The notes: generated by a model not told the origin, from the letters alone. A stretch of DNA of 37,175 bases from a virus (IMGVR_UViG_3300044911_002289:1-37175), one strand, 5' to 3'. Positions 18,269 to 25,558 are shown, counted from the stretch's first letter. Made by a program: numbers and translations.

Positions 18269-18836
18269 TGACCTACTTTTTAAGGGCATCCTTCTCGCTC
18301 TGATTGCTTTCCTGTTCATCGGGAACAGAAACTTGAAGGAACAAAACGAAAGGCTGGGGAAAGACATCTCCGGCCTTTCTGTTGCCCTGTCTGCAAGTGT
18401 GGACACAACACGAAATAAGTTCGGCCAAATGCAGGCCAAAACACAGACAATAGCGTTAAGCCAAGAGCAGGCCAACGAATTCCTTAAACAAGAGACGGAA
18501 AGCCTGAAGGAGCGCTTTGACATTCGCATTAAGGGAATTAAGACATACAGCCAAACAGGCGTTCAATACACGATTCCTGTGGCCGCCCCCGGGAAGGACA
18601 CTGTGATATACAACAACACGGAGCGTGTGTATTACACGCCCTACGGGAGGCTCTACACGAATGGAGACAGCCTTGAAGGAGCTCTGACAATAAACGACAC
18701 AATACGCATTACAATAAGCAAAGGGAAGCGCAGAGCTTGGTGGAAGCTGTGGCAGAAGCGTCCCTTAGAAACCAACGCCTTCATGGCCTCCCCCAACGGA
18801 AGCGTAACGCAATTGAAGAGCGTCCTTGTTCAATAG
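18243..18836 (+). CDS. Spanin-like membrane-anchored coiled-coil protein
   Basis: A 197-residue protein with an N-terminal membrane helix (about residues 12-29, LLFKGILLALIAFLFIG) and then a long coiled-coil-like periplasmic segment (about 30-100) rich in Gln, Glu and Lys, followed by a beta-rich end. This is the architecture of inner-membrane spanins (Rz-like), which connect inner and outer membranes at lysis; similar small proteins occur in Bacteroidetes prophages. Two ATGs (18243, 18249) fit; longer upstream frames read through the coding region of the previous gene without membrane signal. The start overlaps the holin-like gene by 26 bp. No separate outer-membrane spanin was found. Confidence 0.55.
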   Translation: MTMKEAINNDLLFKGILLALIAFLFIGNRNLKEQNERLGKDISGLSVALSASVDTTRNKFGQMQAKTQTIALSQEQANEFLKQETESLKERFDIRIKGIKTYSQTGVQYTIPVAAPGKDTVIYNNTERVYYTPYGRLYTNGDSLEGALTINDTIRITISKGKRRAWWKLWQKRPLETNAFMASPNGSVTQLKSVLVQ

Positions 18837-18844
18837 GAATTTGC

Positions 18845-18852
18845 TATATTTG
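18845..18852 (+). promoter_or_regulatory. Candidate -7 promoter element close to a start codon
   Basis: TATATTTG followed by C, 4 nt before the ATG at 18857. The -33 element is weak (CTTG at 18825-18828, spacing about 16). If used, the transcript would be essentially leaderless. Confidence 0.35.
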
Positions 18853-18856
18853 CATA

Positions 18857-19792
18857 ATGCACAACATTACCTCTCCCATTACGCCCATTAAAGGCATAGC
18901 TCCCCGAAAGGAGAAGGCTATGGAGGGAGGGAAATGGAAAATCGTTGAGGAGTTTGAAGGCAAAAGTCATGAAGACGGAGGCATAGACATTTTAGTTCAA
19001 GGGGGCGTTGTTAAGCGTATTCACGCTCCCTTCCACAAGCCTGACGAATATGCGGGATTGGGGAGCTTTTTTAAGAGCTTGGGGGCCGGAGCCTACGGAA
19101 TAGGAGAGGGCCTTCTTGACACGATTACGCTTGGAGCGACAGACAAATTAACAGACATGGGCTACGAGGGCCTGCAAAGGCTTGGAGGAAGCTCCGAACA
19201 AGAAATAAGGGAGCAGAACTCCGTCCGTGGCTACGGAACGACAGCAGGGGCCATTACAGGAGGCATACTCTCAGGAGGCGCTGCAACAGGCACAGCCATA
19301 CAGCAGGGAGCAAAGGGTTTGGGAGCGGGCGTAAGCTATGGCTCTCCTGACAGCAAGTTTGCCCAAGCCGTAGGAACATATTTGCCTCTCGCAGGAAGTA
19401 TAGCCGGAATGGCTGTGGGGAATGCGGGATACGCAGAGGGCTCTAAGCTCGGAAACTTTGCCGCAGGAGCTGGCAAACTAAGCAAATACAATCCCGCCAT
19501 TCAAGCAGGGCTTTCTACATTAATGAGGCCACAGGCGCAGCCCCAAGTGGGGAGAGTTCAGCAAGGCGTTAGAGAAGTGACACCCTTCCTTGGCCCGGGC
19601 ATGAAACAATCGTATAAAGAACTTGGACAAGAAATCGCAGGAGTGGCATCTCCTTCTCGTGGTACAGGAATGTCCATGATGGATGGGGTGCAGAACTTCG
19701 GAGGCGAAGGCGGTCCAATACAGTTTCAGCAGCAGCCCATTTTCGCTGCGGAAGCATATAATTATTTGAATAAATACGGAATCAATGTCTAA
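18857..19792 (+). CDS. Gly/Ala-rich virion-type protein with HEDGGI motif
   Basis: A 311-residue protein. Near the N-terminus it has EGKSHEDGGIDI (about residues 35-46), a His-x-x-Gly-Gly-Ile motif I associate with a group of virion-associated proteins in Bacteroidetes phages. The centre (about 65-215) is rich in Gly, Ala, Thr and Leu with hydrophobic stretches that could interact with membranes, as in ejected proteins. The C-terminal 90 residues are Pro/Gln-rich. ATG 18857 is preferred over the longer upstream frame because the latter overlaps the spanin-like gene and lacks any motif. Overlaps the next gene by 8 bp. Confidence 0.78.
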   Translation: MHNITSPITPIKGIAPRKEKAMEGGKWKIVEEFEGKSHEDGGIDILVQGGVVKRIHAPFHKPDEYAGLGSFFKSLGAGAYGIGEGLLDTITLGATDKLTDMGYEGLQRLGGSSEQEIREQNSVRGYGTTAGAITGGILSGGAATGTAIQQGAKGLGAGVSYGSPDSKFAQAVGTYLPLAGSIAGMAVGNAGYAEGSKLGNFAAGAGKLSKYNPAIQAGLSTLMRPQAQPQVGRVQQGVREVTPFLGPGMKQSYKELGQEIAGVASPSRGTGMSMMDGVQNFGGEGGPIQFQQQPIFAAEAYNYLNKYGINV

Positions 19793-19985
19793 GCATATAG
19801 AAGCGGAAGGAGGGGAGCTGCTCATTGAAACCTCCAATGGCTACAAGGCCATTATTCCCAAGAACATGGCCGAGTGGGTGAAGGAACATATTAAGAGTGG
19901 GAATCACGCAGCCGTGGACCACTATGTGAAAGGACTGAAAGAATTAAAGCCTGGGAAGAAAGCCCGCATGGGAGGCTGTTTATAA
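19785..19985 (+). CDS. Small conserved-type phage protein
   Basis: A 66-residue basic protein with the pattern EAEGGELLIE, then IPKN, then HAAVDHYVKGLKEL. Short proteins with an E-x-E-G-G-E start occur next to HxxGGI-motif proteins in Bacteroidetes phages, which matches the neighbour here. Function unknown. The start overlaps the upstream gene by 8 bp. Confidence 0.72.
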   Translation: MSKHIEAEGGELLIETSNGYKAIIPKNMAEWVKEHIKSGNHAAVDHYVKGLKELKPGKKARMGGCL

Positions 19986-19988
19986 ACT

Positions 19989-20123
19989 ATGGGAACAACA
20001 AAGAAATCAGGAAACGCTCCGGTGGCTAAGGTGAGCTTTGGCAAACGCCGTGAGGGAAAGCATCAGAAATCACACGGCCCAAAGGACAGCAAGCCCAAAC
20101 AATATAAAGGACAGGGAAAATGA
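19989..20123 (+). CDS. Tiny basic protein ending KQYKGQGK
   Basis: A 44-residue protein (13 Lys, 2 Arg) starting 3 nt after the previous stop and ending in an ATGA overlap with the next gene. The C-terminal pattern of Lys-rich sequence then a YxGQGK end resembles very small basic proteins found beside virion genes in other phages. It may neutralise DNA or be packaged; this is inference. Confidence 0.65.
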   Translation: MGTTKKSGNAPVAKVSFGKRREGKHQKSHGPKDSKPKQYKGQGK

Positions 20124-20488
20124 ATAAGCTAAAGGACTTGTGGGTGGCATGGCATGAGGTGATACTCGCCCCCGTTTATTATTTCGGATTTCTGCTGATA
20201 TACAATTACACGAGCGTATGGCTCCATGACGAAGCGGCAGCGTTATACCCCATCGGGAGATATGTGGACCTACTCTCCATTCCCTCCCGCTATTACATTG
20301 TTGTCGTATTAGGAACGCTTGGCTTCCGCATCAACACGCCCTTCTTGTTTAGGGCTGTCTTCGGAGACAGAGCAAGCGGAAAGACAAGGGACAATATTGT
20401 TAAGGACAATCATTTCCAAACGCTATGGCTCGCATTATTCTCCTATGCCTTGCATTTGCTTATAGCGGCCTTAGTTGCGCTCAAATAG
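20120..20488 (+). CDS. Multi-pass membrane protein, possibly lysis-related
   Basis: A 122-residue protein with hydrophobic segments at about residues 14-31, 54-68 and 100-120, so probably three membrane helices. It starts by ATGA overlap with the tiny basic gene and its last 64 bp overlap the endolysin start, where the endolysin signal peptide is encoded in another frame. Adjacency to a secreted endolysin suggests a holin or antiholin, but size and a charged loop (FGDRASGKTRDN) are also compatible with another membrane function. Confidence 0.65.
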   Translation: MNKLKDLWVAWHEVILAPVYYFGFLLIYNYTSVWLHDEAAALYPIGRYVDLLSIPSRYYIVVVLGTLGFRINTPFLFRAVFGDRASGKTRDNIVKDNHFQTLWLALFSYALHLLIAALVALK

Positions 20489-20934
20489 GCTGCATAAAGG
20501 AACAAGCTAAACGCCTTATTGGAACACGGGAAGGCCCTGTAAACAACAGAGGCCCTCGTGTTGATTCCATTATACGCTACGCAGGAGGAAAGCCCGGACA
20601 AGCGTGGTGTTCATACACGATGATTTATTTATGGAAGAAGTGTGGCATTCCTCACAAGGGAACTAATGGAATGGCTATGTCGTGGGCTAAGGCCGACAAA
20701 GCCGTTCGTGGGCCTGTGAGAGAAACGGATGTGTTTACAATATTCAATAAAGCTCTGGGGCGCATAGGCCATGTTGGCCTTGTCTATCAAGTTTATCCCG
20801 AAGAGCGCTTCTTTAAGTCCTTTGAGGGCAATGTGAACGCAAGGGGAGACAGGGAAAGCCACAGAAGTATGGCAGGATGCCTGATGAGGGAATACGCTGT
20901 GACGAATGGGATGTTTCGGTGGGTGGTGAATTGA
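20425..20934 (+). CDS. Secreted CHAP-like endolysin
   Basis: A 169-residue cell-wall hydrolase. Residues 1-19 form a signal peptide (ARIILLCLAFAYSG core, cleavage likely after SCA) or a non-canonical lipobox at Cys18. The mature part has the papain/CHAP triad pattern: Cys62 in QAWCSYTMIYLW, His116 in GRIGHVGLVYQV, and Glu134/Asn136 in SFEGNVN. Such enzymes cleave peptidoglycan as amidases or endopeptidases. The signal peptide implies export by the host Sec system, so lysis timing may not depend on a pore for this enzyme. It is the last gene of the plus-strand late module and is met head-on by the minus-strand early genes. Confidence 0.85.
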   Translation: MARIILLCLAFAYSGLSCAQIGCIKEQAKRLIGTREGPVNNRGPRVDSIIRYAGGKPGQAWCSYTMIYLWKKCGIPHKGTNGMAMSWAKADKAVRGPVRETDVFTIFNKALGRIGHVGLVYQVYPEERFFKSFEGNVNARGDRESHRSMAGCLMREYAVTNGMFRWVVN

Positions 20935-20962
20935 AAAGAAAAGAGGGAAGCAAGCGCCTCCC
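20934..20962 (-). terminator. Terminator of leftmost minus-strand operon
   Basis: Read on the minus strand: GGGAGGC, loop GCTT, GCTTCCC (7 bp with one G-U), then TCTTTTCTTTT. It sits at the convergent junction with the endolysin gene; on the plus strand the hairpin has a mismatch and no clean T-run, so it mainly serves the minus strand. Confidence 0.65.
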
Positions 20963-21002
20963 CCGTTTCGTCAATTGTCTCACTAAAATTACACCAAAAA
21001 CG

Positions 21003-21284
21003 CTATGTTTTTCTTGACCACTCCCAAACAGTTTCTTCCTCCTTTCCCTCCTCTATTCTCCCTTCTTTATTTTTTGCTATCCAATTGCAGAAAAGAAGCA
21101 TCTGTTCGCATTTAACATTAGCCGTGAACTGCTGATTGCGTATAATGCGGCACAGCTCCTCCTGGTCCTTCGGGGAAAGCACAATGCTTCCCATGCCAAC
21201 ATGATTTTCAGGATTCTTACGAAGCTCCTCAAACGCATTCTCAAGCGTTGTCGTATTCCTGACGGTTCTCCATTTCATGTTCAT
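21003..21284 (-). CDS. Hypothetical small early protein
   Basis: A 93-residue charged protein. ATG 21284 is chosen because it lies 1 nt after the upstream stop; a TTG at 21305 would overlap that gene. Two Cys residues at LCRI and KCEQMLLFC-like positions, a Glu-rich C-terminus and no membrane segment. No family recognised. Last gene of a four-gene minus-strand unit. Confidence 0.72.
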   Translation of the reverse strand: MNMKWRTVRNTTTLENAFEELRKNPENHVGMGSIVLSPKDQEELCRIIRNQQFTANVKCEQMLLFCNWIAKNKEGRIEEGKEEETVWEWSRKT

Positions 21285-21285
21285 G

Positions 21286-21519
21286 TCAATACACCATTTC
21301 GTCAAGGTTCAAATTATTATCCTGCACGATTTCCCAACAGGCTTTACAGAGAGTTTCTCCGTCTATCAGGTCTCCATCGTGCTCGGAGTTCTCAATGGCC
21401 TTCCTGATTTCCTGCATCACCGACCATAGCGCCCAAGCAAGCTCCCAATTGCGTACACAGCGGAGGTGGGCTATTTGTTCGTCTCTTTCGTGGAGATTGA
21501 ATTCCATTGTTGCTTTCAT
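21286..21519 (-). CDS. Hypothetical small early protein
   Basis: A 77-residue acidic helical protein with several Trp residues (NWELAWALWSVMQEIRKAI). The pattern of a helical N-terminal part with ALWSVMQEIRK and a C-terminal ILE/VQ-N-LDE end recalls small proteins of other phages that lack known function. It begins by ATGA overlap with the upstream gene, showing coupled translation. Confidence 0.78.
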   Translation of the reverse strand: MKATMEFNLHERDEQIAHLRCVRNWELAWALWSVMQEIRKAIENSEHDGDLIDGETLCKACWEIVQDNNLNLDEMVY

Positions 21520-21905
21520 ATTGCGTCTTGTATTTTATGGTTGGAAATAATATTCAAAGAGAGGAACAATTGCTTCTCAAAGCCCTCCTCCTTAAAGTGG
21601 AGGTAACGCCCCATGTCTAAGACAAGCTGGCGAGAGAATAAATAAGTTCCGTATTCGTCCGTGAGTTCTATTCTGTCAAACTTCTTGGCCTCACGCAGGA
21701 CATATTCGTTAAAGCCGTAGGCGTTGGCCTTACGCATCAGGTGCTTCTCCCTTTTGCGGCTCACTTCAAGCACTCTGTCAGCAAGGCGTACACGGCCTAT
21801 GTTTCGTGCTGCCTTCTTGCCTTTCAAATGGAGCGTGATGCACAGGAAGCCATCCCTTTCGTCCGCTTCAAAGCGGTGGCCCTCTTTACTCGTTATCGCT
21901 GCCAT
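21516..21905 (-). CDS. Hypothetical early protein
   Basis: A 129-residue basic protein beginning MAAITSKEGHRFEADERDG. Start ATG 21905 gives a 20-bp overlap with the preceding gene; the longer open frame upstream is antisense to nothing but overlaps that gene fully and has no coding character. Pattern: beta-rich start, then a Lys/Arg-rich helical central part (about 45-85) that could bind nucleic acid. No assignable domain. Confidence 0.72.
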   Translation of the reverse strand: MAAITSKEGHRFEADERDGFLCITLHLKGKKAARNIGRVRLADRVLEVSRKREKHLMRKANAYGFNEYVLREAKKFDRIELTDEYGTYLFSRQLVLDMGRYLHFKEEGFEKQLFLSLNIISNHKIQDAI

Positions 21906-22197
21906 TGTCTTCGAATGCGTTAATGTGAACAATAAACCTGTCCCGCTCTTCAGCGGGGAGGTCATAGAGTTTCCACACCATGTCAACAATAGAGGAATTG
22001 ATGTCGTCCTCGGCCTCTGCCATTTCGGGACCAAGCCCCTGATGGAGGTAACGCTCAAACTCCTGAGCGTGGTGCATTAGGCGGTTGAAGTGCATCTTGG
22101 CTTCATTGCGAAGCACCTTGTCTCCGTGCTTAATAACGAATCCGGATTCAATTACGCCTTTGACAAAGCAGGCGAACTTGCTAAAATCATTTTTCAT
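21886..22197 (-). CDS. Hypothetical early protein
   Basis: A 103-residue helical acidic protein, first gene after the minus-strand promoter at 22219-22251. The segment KVLRNEAKMHFNRLMHHAQEFERYL (about 27-51) forms an amphipathic helix; His and Met residues are frequent. Family unknown. As first gene it has a leader of only about 15 nt. Confidence 0.8.
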   Translation of the reverse strand: MKNDFSKFACFVKGVIESGFVIKHGDKVLRNEAKMHFNRLMHHAQEFERYLHQGLGPEMAEAEDDINSSIVDMVWKLYDLPAEERDRFIVHINAFEDNGSDNE

Positions 22198-22218
22198 ATT
22201 TTCTCATTTTGCTTGGGG

Positions 22219-22251
22219 CAAATGTATATTATTTATTTCACATTACACAAG
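22219..22251 (-). promoter_or_regulatory. Bacteroidetes-type promoter, minus strand
   Basis: Minus-strand -7 element TACATTTG (plus 22219-22226) and CTTG as -33 (plus 22248-22251), spacer 21 nt. It directs transcription into the four-gene unit ending at 20934 and lies just past the terminator of the upstream unit. Confidence 0.7.
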
Positions 22252-22261
22252 AGGAGAAAAC

Positions 22262-22285
22262 AAAAAAGCGGAGAAAGTTCCCCGC
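22262..22285 (-). terminator. Intrinsic terminator, minus strand
   Basis: Minus strand: GCGGGGA, loop ACTT, TCTCCGC (7-bp stem, one G-U), then TTTTTTG. It ends the SSB/Gp157 operon about 40 bp after its last gene. Confidence 0.82.
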
Positions 22286-22324
22286 CCATTTGTTTAACAA
22301 AACGAAAATAAAAAAAACCTTAGT

Positions 22325-22477
22325 TCATTTCTTCTTGGCTGTCTTGGCAGCGGCCTTGAACGCTGCTGCTGTTGGTGCGCCCTTCTCTCCGGGCTTCCTC
22401 ATTTTCTCTCCGCTTCCGGCCTCAATACGTTTCCGTTTGGCATTAAGATTTGCATAAAGTCCTGCTGGCTTTTTCAT
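22325..22477 (-). CDS. Small conserved phage protein (DUF6321-like)
   Basis: A 50-residue basic protein beginning KKPAGLYANLNAKRKRI, followed by GSGEKMRKPGEKGAPTAAAF. From memory this matches the short DUF6321-type proteins found in many phages; function unknown. ATGA overlap with the upstream DUF6496-like gene. Too short for most ORF callers, but conserved sequence and coupling make it a confident gene. Confidence 0.82.
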   Translation of the reverse strand: MKKPAGLYANLNAKRKRIEAGSGEKMRKPGEKGAPTAAAFKAAAKTAKKK

Positions 22478-22635
22478 TTCTTCTTCATGTTTTTAGGCAT
22501 GGACTTCGCCATAGGCTTGGACATTCCGGCTTTGCTCATAGCAATAGCAACGGCTTGCTTCTGAGGTTTTCCGGCCTTCATTTCTGTTTTGATGTTGGCC
22601 GAGATGGTGGCCTTTCCTTTTCCTGATTTTAACAT
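22474..22635 (-). CDS. Small conserved phage protein (DUF6496-like)
   Basis: A 53-residue basic protein with the signature ISANIKTEMKAGKPQKQAVAIAMSKAG, which I recognise as the DUF6496 type (family recalled, not searched); short proteins of this kind occur in phage genomes and have no known function. Lys- and Met-rich C-terminus. Its stop overlaps the start of the DUF6321-like gene (ATGA). Confidence 0.85.
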   Translation of the reverse strand: MLKSGKGKATISANIKTEMKAGKPQKQAVAIAMSKAGMSKPMAKSMPKNMKKK

Positions 22636-22677
22636 AGCCTTGTTGTTTATTGTTTGCGTAAATATAACTCTTAGTTG

Positions 22678-22938
22678 TTAATATTCGAACCCATAGTCAT
22701 TACAGAATATTGGGGTTTGCTCACCAATGTACGCCCCTTCTACATTATAGTAGAAATACTCAATGGCCTCTTCCATTGTCATCTCCTCGTCCTTCACTAA
22801 TATCTCAAGGCATATAGCGGTGCTGTAAATGAGCCGCCCAGACTTTTCCTCAAGGCCAATGACGGCCTCATCAAAGCCGTCAGCCTTCAGGAATGATTCA
22901 TCAGGATTGTTTTCGAGGATGGTTTCGAGTATGTTCAT
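22678..22938 (-). CDS. Small acidic conserved-type phage protein
   Basis: An 86-residue very acidic protein with the pattern GFDEAVIGLEEKSGRLIYS, then EEAIEYFYYNVEGAYIGEQTP. Such a core (AIEYFxxNVxGAYxGExTP) recurs in small early proteins of diverse phages; the function is unknown. Acidic nature could indicate a DNA-mimic or protein-binding role, as inference. It starts by ATGA overlap with the Gp157-family gene. Confidence 0.82.
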   Translation of the reverse strand: MNILETILENNPDESFLKADGFDEAVIGLEEKSGRLIYSTAICLEILVKDEEMTMEEAIEYFYYNVEGAYIGEQTPIFCNDYGFEY

Positions 22939-23441
22939 TTTATTTGCAATGATACATTGTCTTTCAGGAACGCCCCTGGCACTTCCTCTCCGGCCTTCAG
23001 AGCGTTGCCAATGGCCGTCTTGCTTGCTTCCTTCTTAACGACAAAGAACGCATCAGGAAGCTCAGTTTCGTCCACGATTTCCACAGCCTGAGAACGCCTT
23101 GTGGACAGCTTCATTAAAGGCGTTTCCCATTGCTTCCCTCCTGTCTTGCTGTTCTCTTGCCCGTACAGCATAAGAGCGTTCAGAAGCGTTTCCTTCAGGC
23201 GAGCAACGGAGTTCTCCTTTGTCTTCTTGATGGCCTGAATGCGCTTGATTTCAGCGGAGGCCGTGTCGATTTCCGATTCCCATTTGAGAATCAGCTTTGC
23301 ATACCCCTCGGCCTTGTGGCTGAAGCTCTCCCGATTGATGGCTAATTCCTCCATCATTTCGTCCGTAGCCTCACCCCCCGCCTCCTCAATATAGGAGGCA
23401 AGGGAGAGGAATTCCTGTGTGATTTCCCAGAGCGTAGCCAT
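22935..23441 (-). CDS. Gp157-family phage protein
   Basis: A 168-residue helical protein matching the Siphovirus Gp157 family: N-terminal TLWEITQEFLSLASYIEEAGG, a long coiled coil (about residues 35-95: KLILKWESEIDTASAEIKRIQAIKK region), then a beta-rich end with KLSTRRSQAVEIVDETELPDAF and TAIGNALKAGEEVPGA. Gp157 proteins are often encoded beside recombination or SSB genes; an early report links the family to phage resistance in Streptococcus thermophilus. ATG 23441 lies 1 nt after the SSB stop, so it is chosen over upstream in-frame codons inside the SSB gene. Confidence 0.85.
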   Translation of the reverse strand: MATLWEITQEFLSLASYIEEAGGEATDEMMEELAINRESFSHKAEGYAKLILKWESEIDTASAEIKRIQAIKKTKENSVARLKETLLNALMLYGQENSKTGGKQWETPLMKLSTRRSQAVEIVDETELPDAFFVVKKEASKTAIGNALKAGEEVPGAFLKDNVSLQIK

Positions 23442-23442
23442 A

Positions 23443-24168
23443 TTAGAAGGGTAAATCAAGGTCGTCAGAACTATCATTTAAGGACATCGGATGTGAAGGA
23501 GAGCTTGTCGCCATCATCATCATCTTCTTGTAATGCTCCTCGGAAAGCATGGCCTCCTGCTGTGCCTTTGTGTACTGCGGAGCAGCAGGCTTTGTGAGAG
23601 CCTTGTATTCATCAGAGCCTTTTATTTTCTCCTGAAGGAAATTAGGCATACTCTCGAATTTAGCTTGGTCGAATTCGTTAATGCTGAATTCAAATGTAGG
23701 ATTCACCTGCGGAGGGCACACCATGCCTTTCGGAATAGGCGTAGCAGAAGCGATTTCGTCAAACACTTTAGAAGGGTCTTTGCGGCCTTGCTTGTGAATG
23801 ATGTTGAGCAAGCAAGGAACGCCCAGCAGCTTCGTTACATCAAAGGCAGAGGCTTCCTCGTCTGTGAATGCCTTGCCTCTCCATGATGTCAGGAACGCAC
23901 GGAGGTTGGCCTTCTCGTTCATGGACAGGGTGAACTCCTTGCTGATTACACAAGGCTGCTCTCCCTTCTCAGGATTGAACACCTTCAGTTCTGTGGGGAG
24001 TTCGAATGTGATGCGCACCTTGTGCACCACCTTCTTCTGCCCAAGGATTTCCTCTTCACGAGTGCCGAGGTCAATCATGGAGTAACAACGGGCGACATAA
24101 TTGCCTGCCGGAATGGGGGAATAAGCGACACCATCGCCATTCCCAGAGGATTTTGCTATAATAGCCAT
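23443..24168 (-). CDS. Phage single-stranded DNA-binding protein
   Basis: A 241-residue protein. The core YSPIPAGNYVARCYSMIDLG (about 16-35), SMNEKANLRAFLTSWRGKAFT (about 101-121) and FDVTKLLGVPCLLNIIHK (about 128-145) is typical of a phage replication-associated SSB family with an OB-type fold. The C-terminus SSDDLDLPF is the acidic tip used by SSBs to recruit partners. It would coat single strands during replication or recombination, working with the helicase at the right end of the window. First gene of the operon behind a near-consensus promoter with a leader of about 35 nt. Confidence 0.82.
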   Translation of the reverse strand: MAIIAKSSGNGDGVAYSPIPAGNYVARCYSMIDLGTREEEILGQKKVVHKVRITFELPTELKVFNPEKGEQPCVISKEFTLSMNEKANLRAFLTSWRGKAFTDEEASAFDVTKLLGVPCLLNIIHKQGRKDPSKVFDEIASATPIPKGMVCPPQVNPTFEFSINEFDQAKFESMPNFLQEKIKGSDEYKALTKPAAPQYTKAQQEAMLSEEHYKKMMMMATSSPSHPMSLNDSSDDLDLPF

Positions 24169-24209
24169 AACTTGTGAAAATAATTGTTAAACATTTTGCT
24201 TTGCGGAGG

Positions 24210-24242
24210 CAAATGTAATAACGCCTGTTTGTATTTTCCAAA
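24210..24242 (-). promoter_or_regulatory. Near-consensus Bacteroidetes promoter, minus strand
   Basis: Minus strand: TTTG (plus 24239-24242), 21-nt spacer, TACATTTG (plus 24210-24217). Exact match to TTTG-N21-TAnnTTTG. Drives SSB, Gp157 and three small genes to the terminator at 22262. The adjoining gap 24243-24353 shows no other supported feature. Confidence 0.82.
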
Positions 24243-24353
24243 TATAGAGGATAAATTATTGAAAAACAAACGCATACACACTTGCAAAATGGACAGAATT
24301 TCCGGCCTGTCCGTGCCGTAATTAAAGGCCATATTTCCAAGAATTGCCGCCAT

Positions 24354-24533
24354 TTACGGAAATACTGAAAGTACCTTTAGTATAATTCCGAGTAGGGAAA
24401 ACAGCAATGTACCGAAGCCTTCGCCCATTGCCTCAGCATCCCGCTTCTTGTAGGCTTCGTAAATGTGGCGTAAGGAGGCCGTGAATACACAAACGAGTAT
24501 CAGGCCAATAAAGAACTGCGAGCTGTCTTTCAT
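24354..24533 (-). CDS. Tiny two-helix membrane protein A
   Basis: A 59-residue protein with hydrophobic segments about residues 7-20 (FFIGLILVCVFTAS) and 41-58, separated by a charged loop (YEAYKKRDAEAMGEG). ATG 24533 overlaps the stop of the previous tiny membrane gene (ATGA). Last gene of the long minus-strand unit. Possible superinfection exclusion or membrane-modifying function, by analogy only. Confidence 0.72.
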   Translation of the reverse strand: MKDSSQFFIGLILVCVFTASLRHIYEAYKKRDAEAMGEGFGTLLFSLLGIILKVLSVFP

Positions 24534-24706
24534 GCGTACACAAAGGATTGAATGCAGAAAATGATACAGGCAAGCAGCCACAGCAGCAAGTAAATGTAGC
24601 CCAGGCGGACATAGCCCTTGGCAAAGTTTACATGACTCCGCCAAATACAGAACAGGCCGGAGATGACGCATCCGAGCAGGATGAACAGGTCTAATAGTAC
24701 ACTCAT
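24530..24706 (-). CDS. Tiny two-helix membrane protein B
   Basis: A 58-residue, very hydrophobic, Cys-rich (5 Cys) protein with helices about 2-21 and 38-54. Coupled by ATGA overlaps on both sides. Encoded next to another two-helix protein, so the pair may work together in the host envelope; no family is recognised. Confidence 0.72.
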   Translation of the reverse strand: MSVLLDLFILLGCVISGLFCIWRSHVNFAKGYVRLGYIYLLLWLLACIIFCIQSFVYA

Positions 24707-25095
24707 TGTCTTGAAAGGAAATTGTCAGTGTCTCGTTGCGTTTCTTCCCTATCGTCTGTGTCTTCCCAAATCTTGTGCTGACATTCCTGAACGGCTTCAA
24801 CAAGCGTTTCATGTCGTGCCCATTTGCCTTCGTGGCGTTCGTATGTGTCGAAGTCAGGAATTGTGAGGTAGAGATAGGTTCCCCACACAAGCCATCCGAA
24901 GCCTTCCACTTCGTGATAGGAATATGCGCTGTGGCATAGCCCCGTCCATTCGGACGGAGCGTTTCCCATGTAGAGCCTTATTGTGTCAAAGAACTCCTGT
25001 GCCGAGGGAGCCTCCCCATTCAGGGGCGTTTCCATAAGGCTGTCGTCTCCTGCCAGCAAAAACAGCCTCATTGCTTCTTTCCATTCTGTATTCAT
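24703..25095 (-). CDS. Hypothetical early acidic protein
   Basis: A 130-residue acidic protein rich in Trp, Tyr and Glu, with a compact centre (GFGWLVWGTYLYLTIPDFDTYERHEGKWARHETL) that suggests a small alpha/beta fold. No motif I can assign. ATGA overlaps at both ends place it firmly in the operon. Confidence 0.8.
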   Translation of the reverse strand: MNTEWKEAMRLFLLAGDDSLMETPLNGEAPSAQEFFDTIRLYMGNAPSEWTGLCHSAYSYHEVEGFGWLVWGTYLYLTIPDFDTYERHEGKWARHETLVEAVQECQHKIWEDTDDREETQRDTDNFLSRQ

Positions 25096-25289
25096 GGGCG
25101 TGTGTGTTTTGCGTATTCCTTAGCCCGTTTGAGGATTTCCCGCACTTGCTCATAGGCGGTGGTGGCTTTGCCTCTCAGGCGCTCATTGAGCCATTCTGCT
25201 TGCGTTAAAAACTCTTGGCCGTGTGTGGGCTTCCCCTGCCTCTTGCATAACTCCTGTATGGCTTGGAGGCGTTGTGCTGCTGTTGTCAT
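25092..25289 (-). CDS. Hypothetical small basic early protein
   Basis: A 65-residue basic, entirely helical-looking protein (Gln, Lys, Arg, Glu, Ala) with RLQAIQELCKRQGK and YEQVREILKRAKEYAK helices. Possibly binds nucleic acid or a host partner. Unknown family; ATGA-coupled to both neighbours. Confidence 0.76.
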   Translation of the reverse strand: MTTAAQRLQAIQELCKRQGKPTHGQEFLTQAEWLNERLRGKATTAYEQVREILKRAKEYAKHTRP

Positions 25290-25558
25290 AGAAATGTGTA
25301 GATGAGGGTTACTATTTTATACATATGAATTGTGGCCTTGCCGATTTTAACAATCAGCTTTTCCTCATCTTCGCTGATGAGTATCTCCTCCCCGTTGGGG
25401 AAGATGCTCAACTTGGCCTCTTTGATTTCGGCATATATTACCGGAAAACTTGTGAACTCATTTGCTGTTATGAGCCTGATGCCATAGCGTTGCTTGTAAA
25501 ATTCGGGGATGCTTTCAAATGCCTCCCGAAATATCTCGTGTACGGTTTCTCTTTTCAT
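25286..25558 (-). CDS. Hypothetical early protein
   Basis: A 90-residue protein with helical N-terminus (VHEIFREAFESIPEFYKQRYG) and a beta-rich C-terminal half (KLSIFPNGEEILISEDEEKLIVKIG). No signal peptide; the last residues are hydrophobic. ATGA overlap with the next gene. Unknown function. Confidence 0.78.
   Translation of the reverse strand: MKRETVHEIFREAFESIPEFYKQRYGIRLITANEFTSFPVIYAEIKEAKLSIFPNGEEILISEDEEKLIVKIGKATIHMYKIVTLIYTFL

Noticed and set aside
24156-24353. Minus-strand 65-residue ORF beginning MAAILGNMAF just after the tiny membrane gene
   Set aside because: It abuts the upstream stop, but it runs through the consensus SSB promoter and into the SSB gene start, has no operon-type leader and shows no recognisable pattern. 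A short gene cannot be fully excluded.
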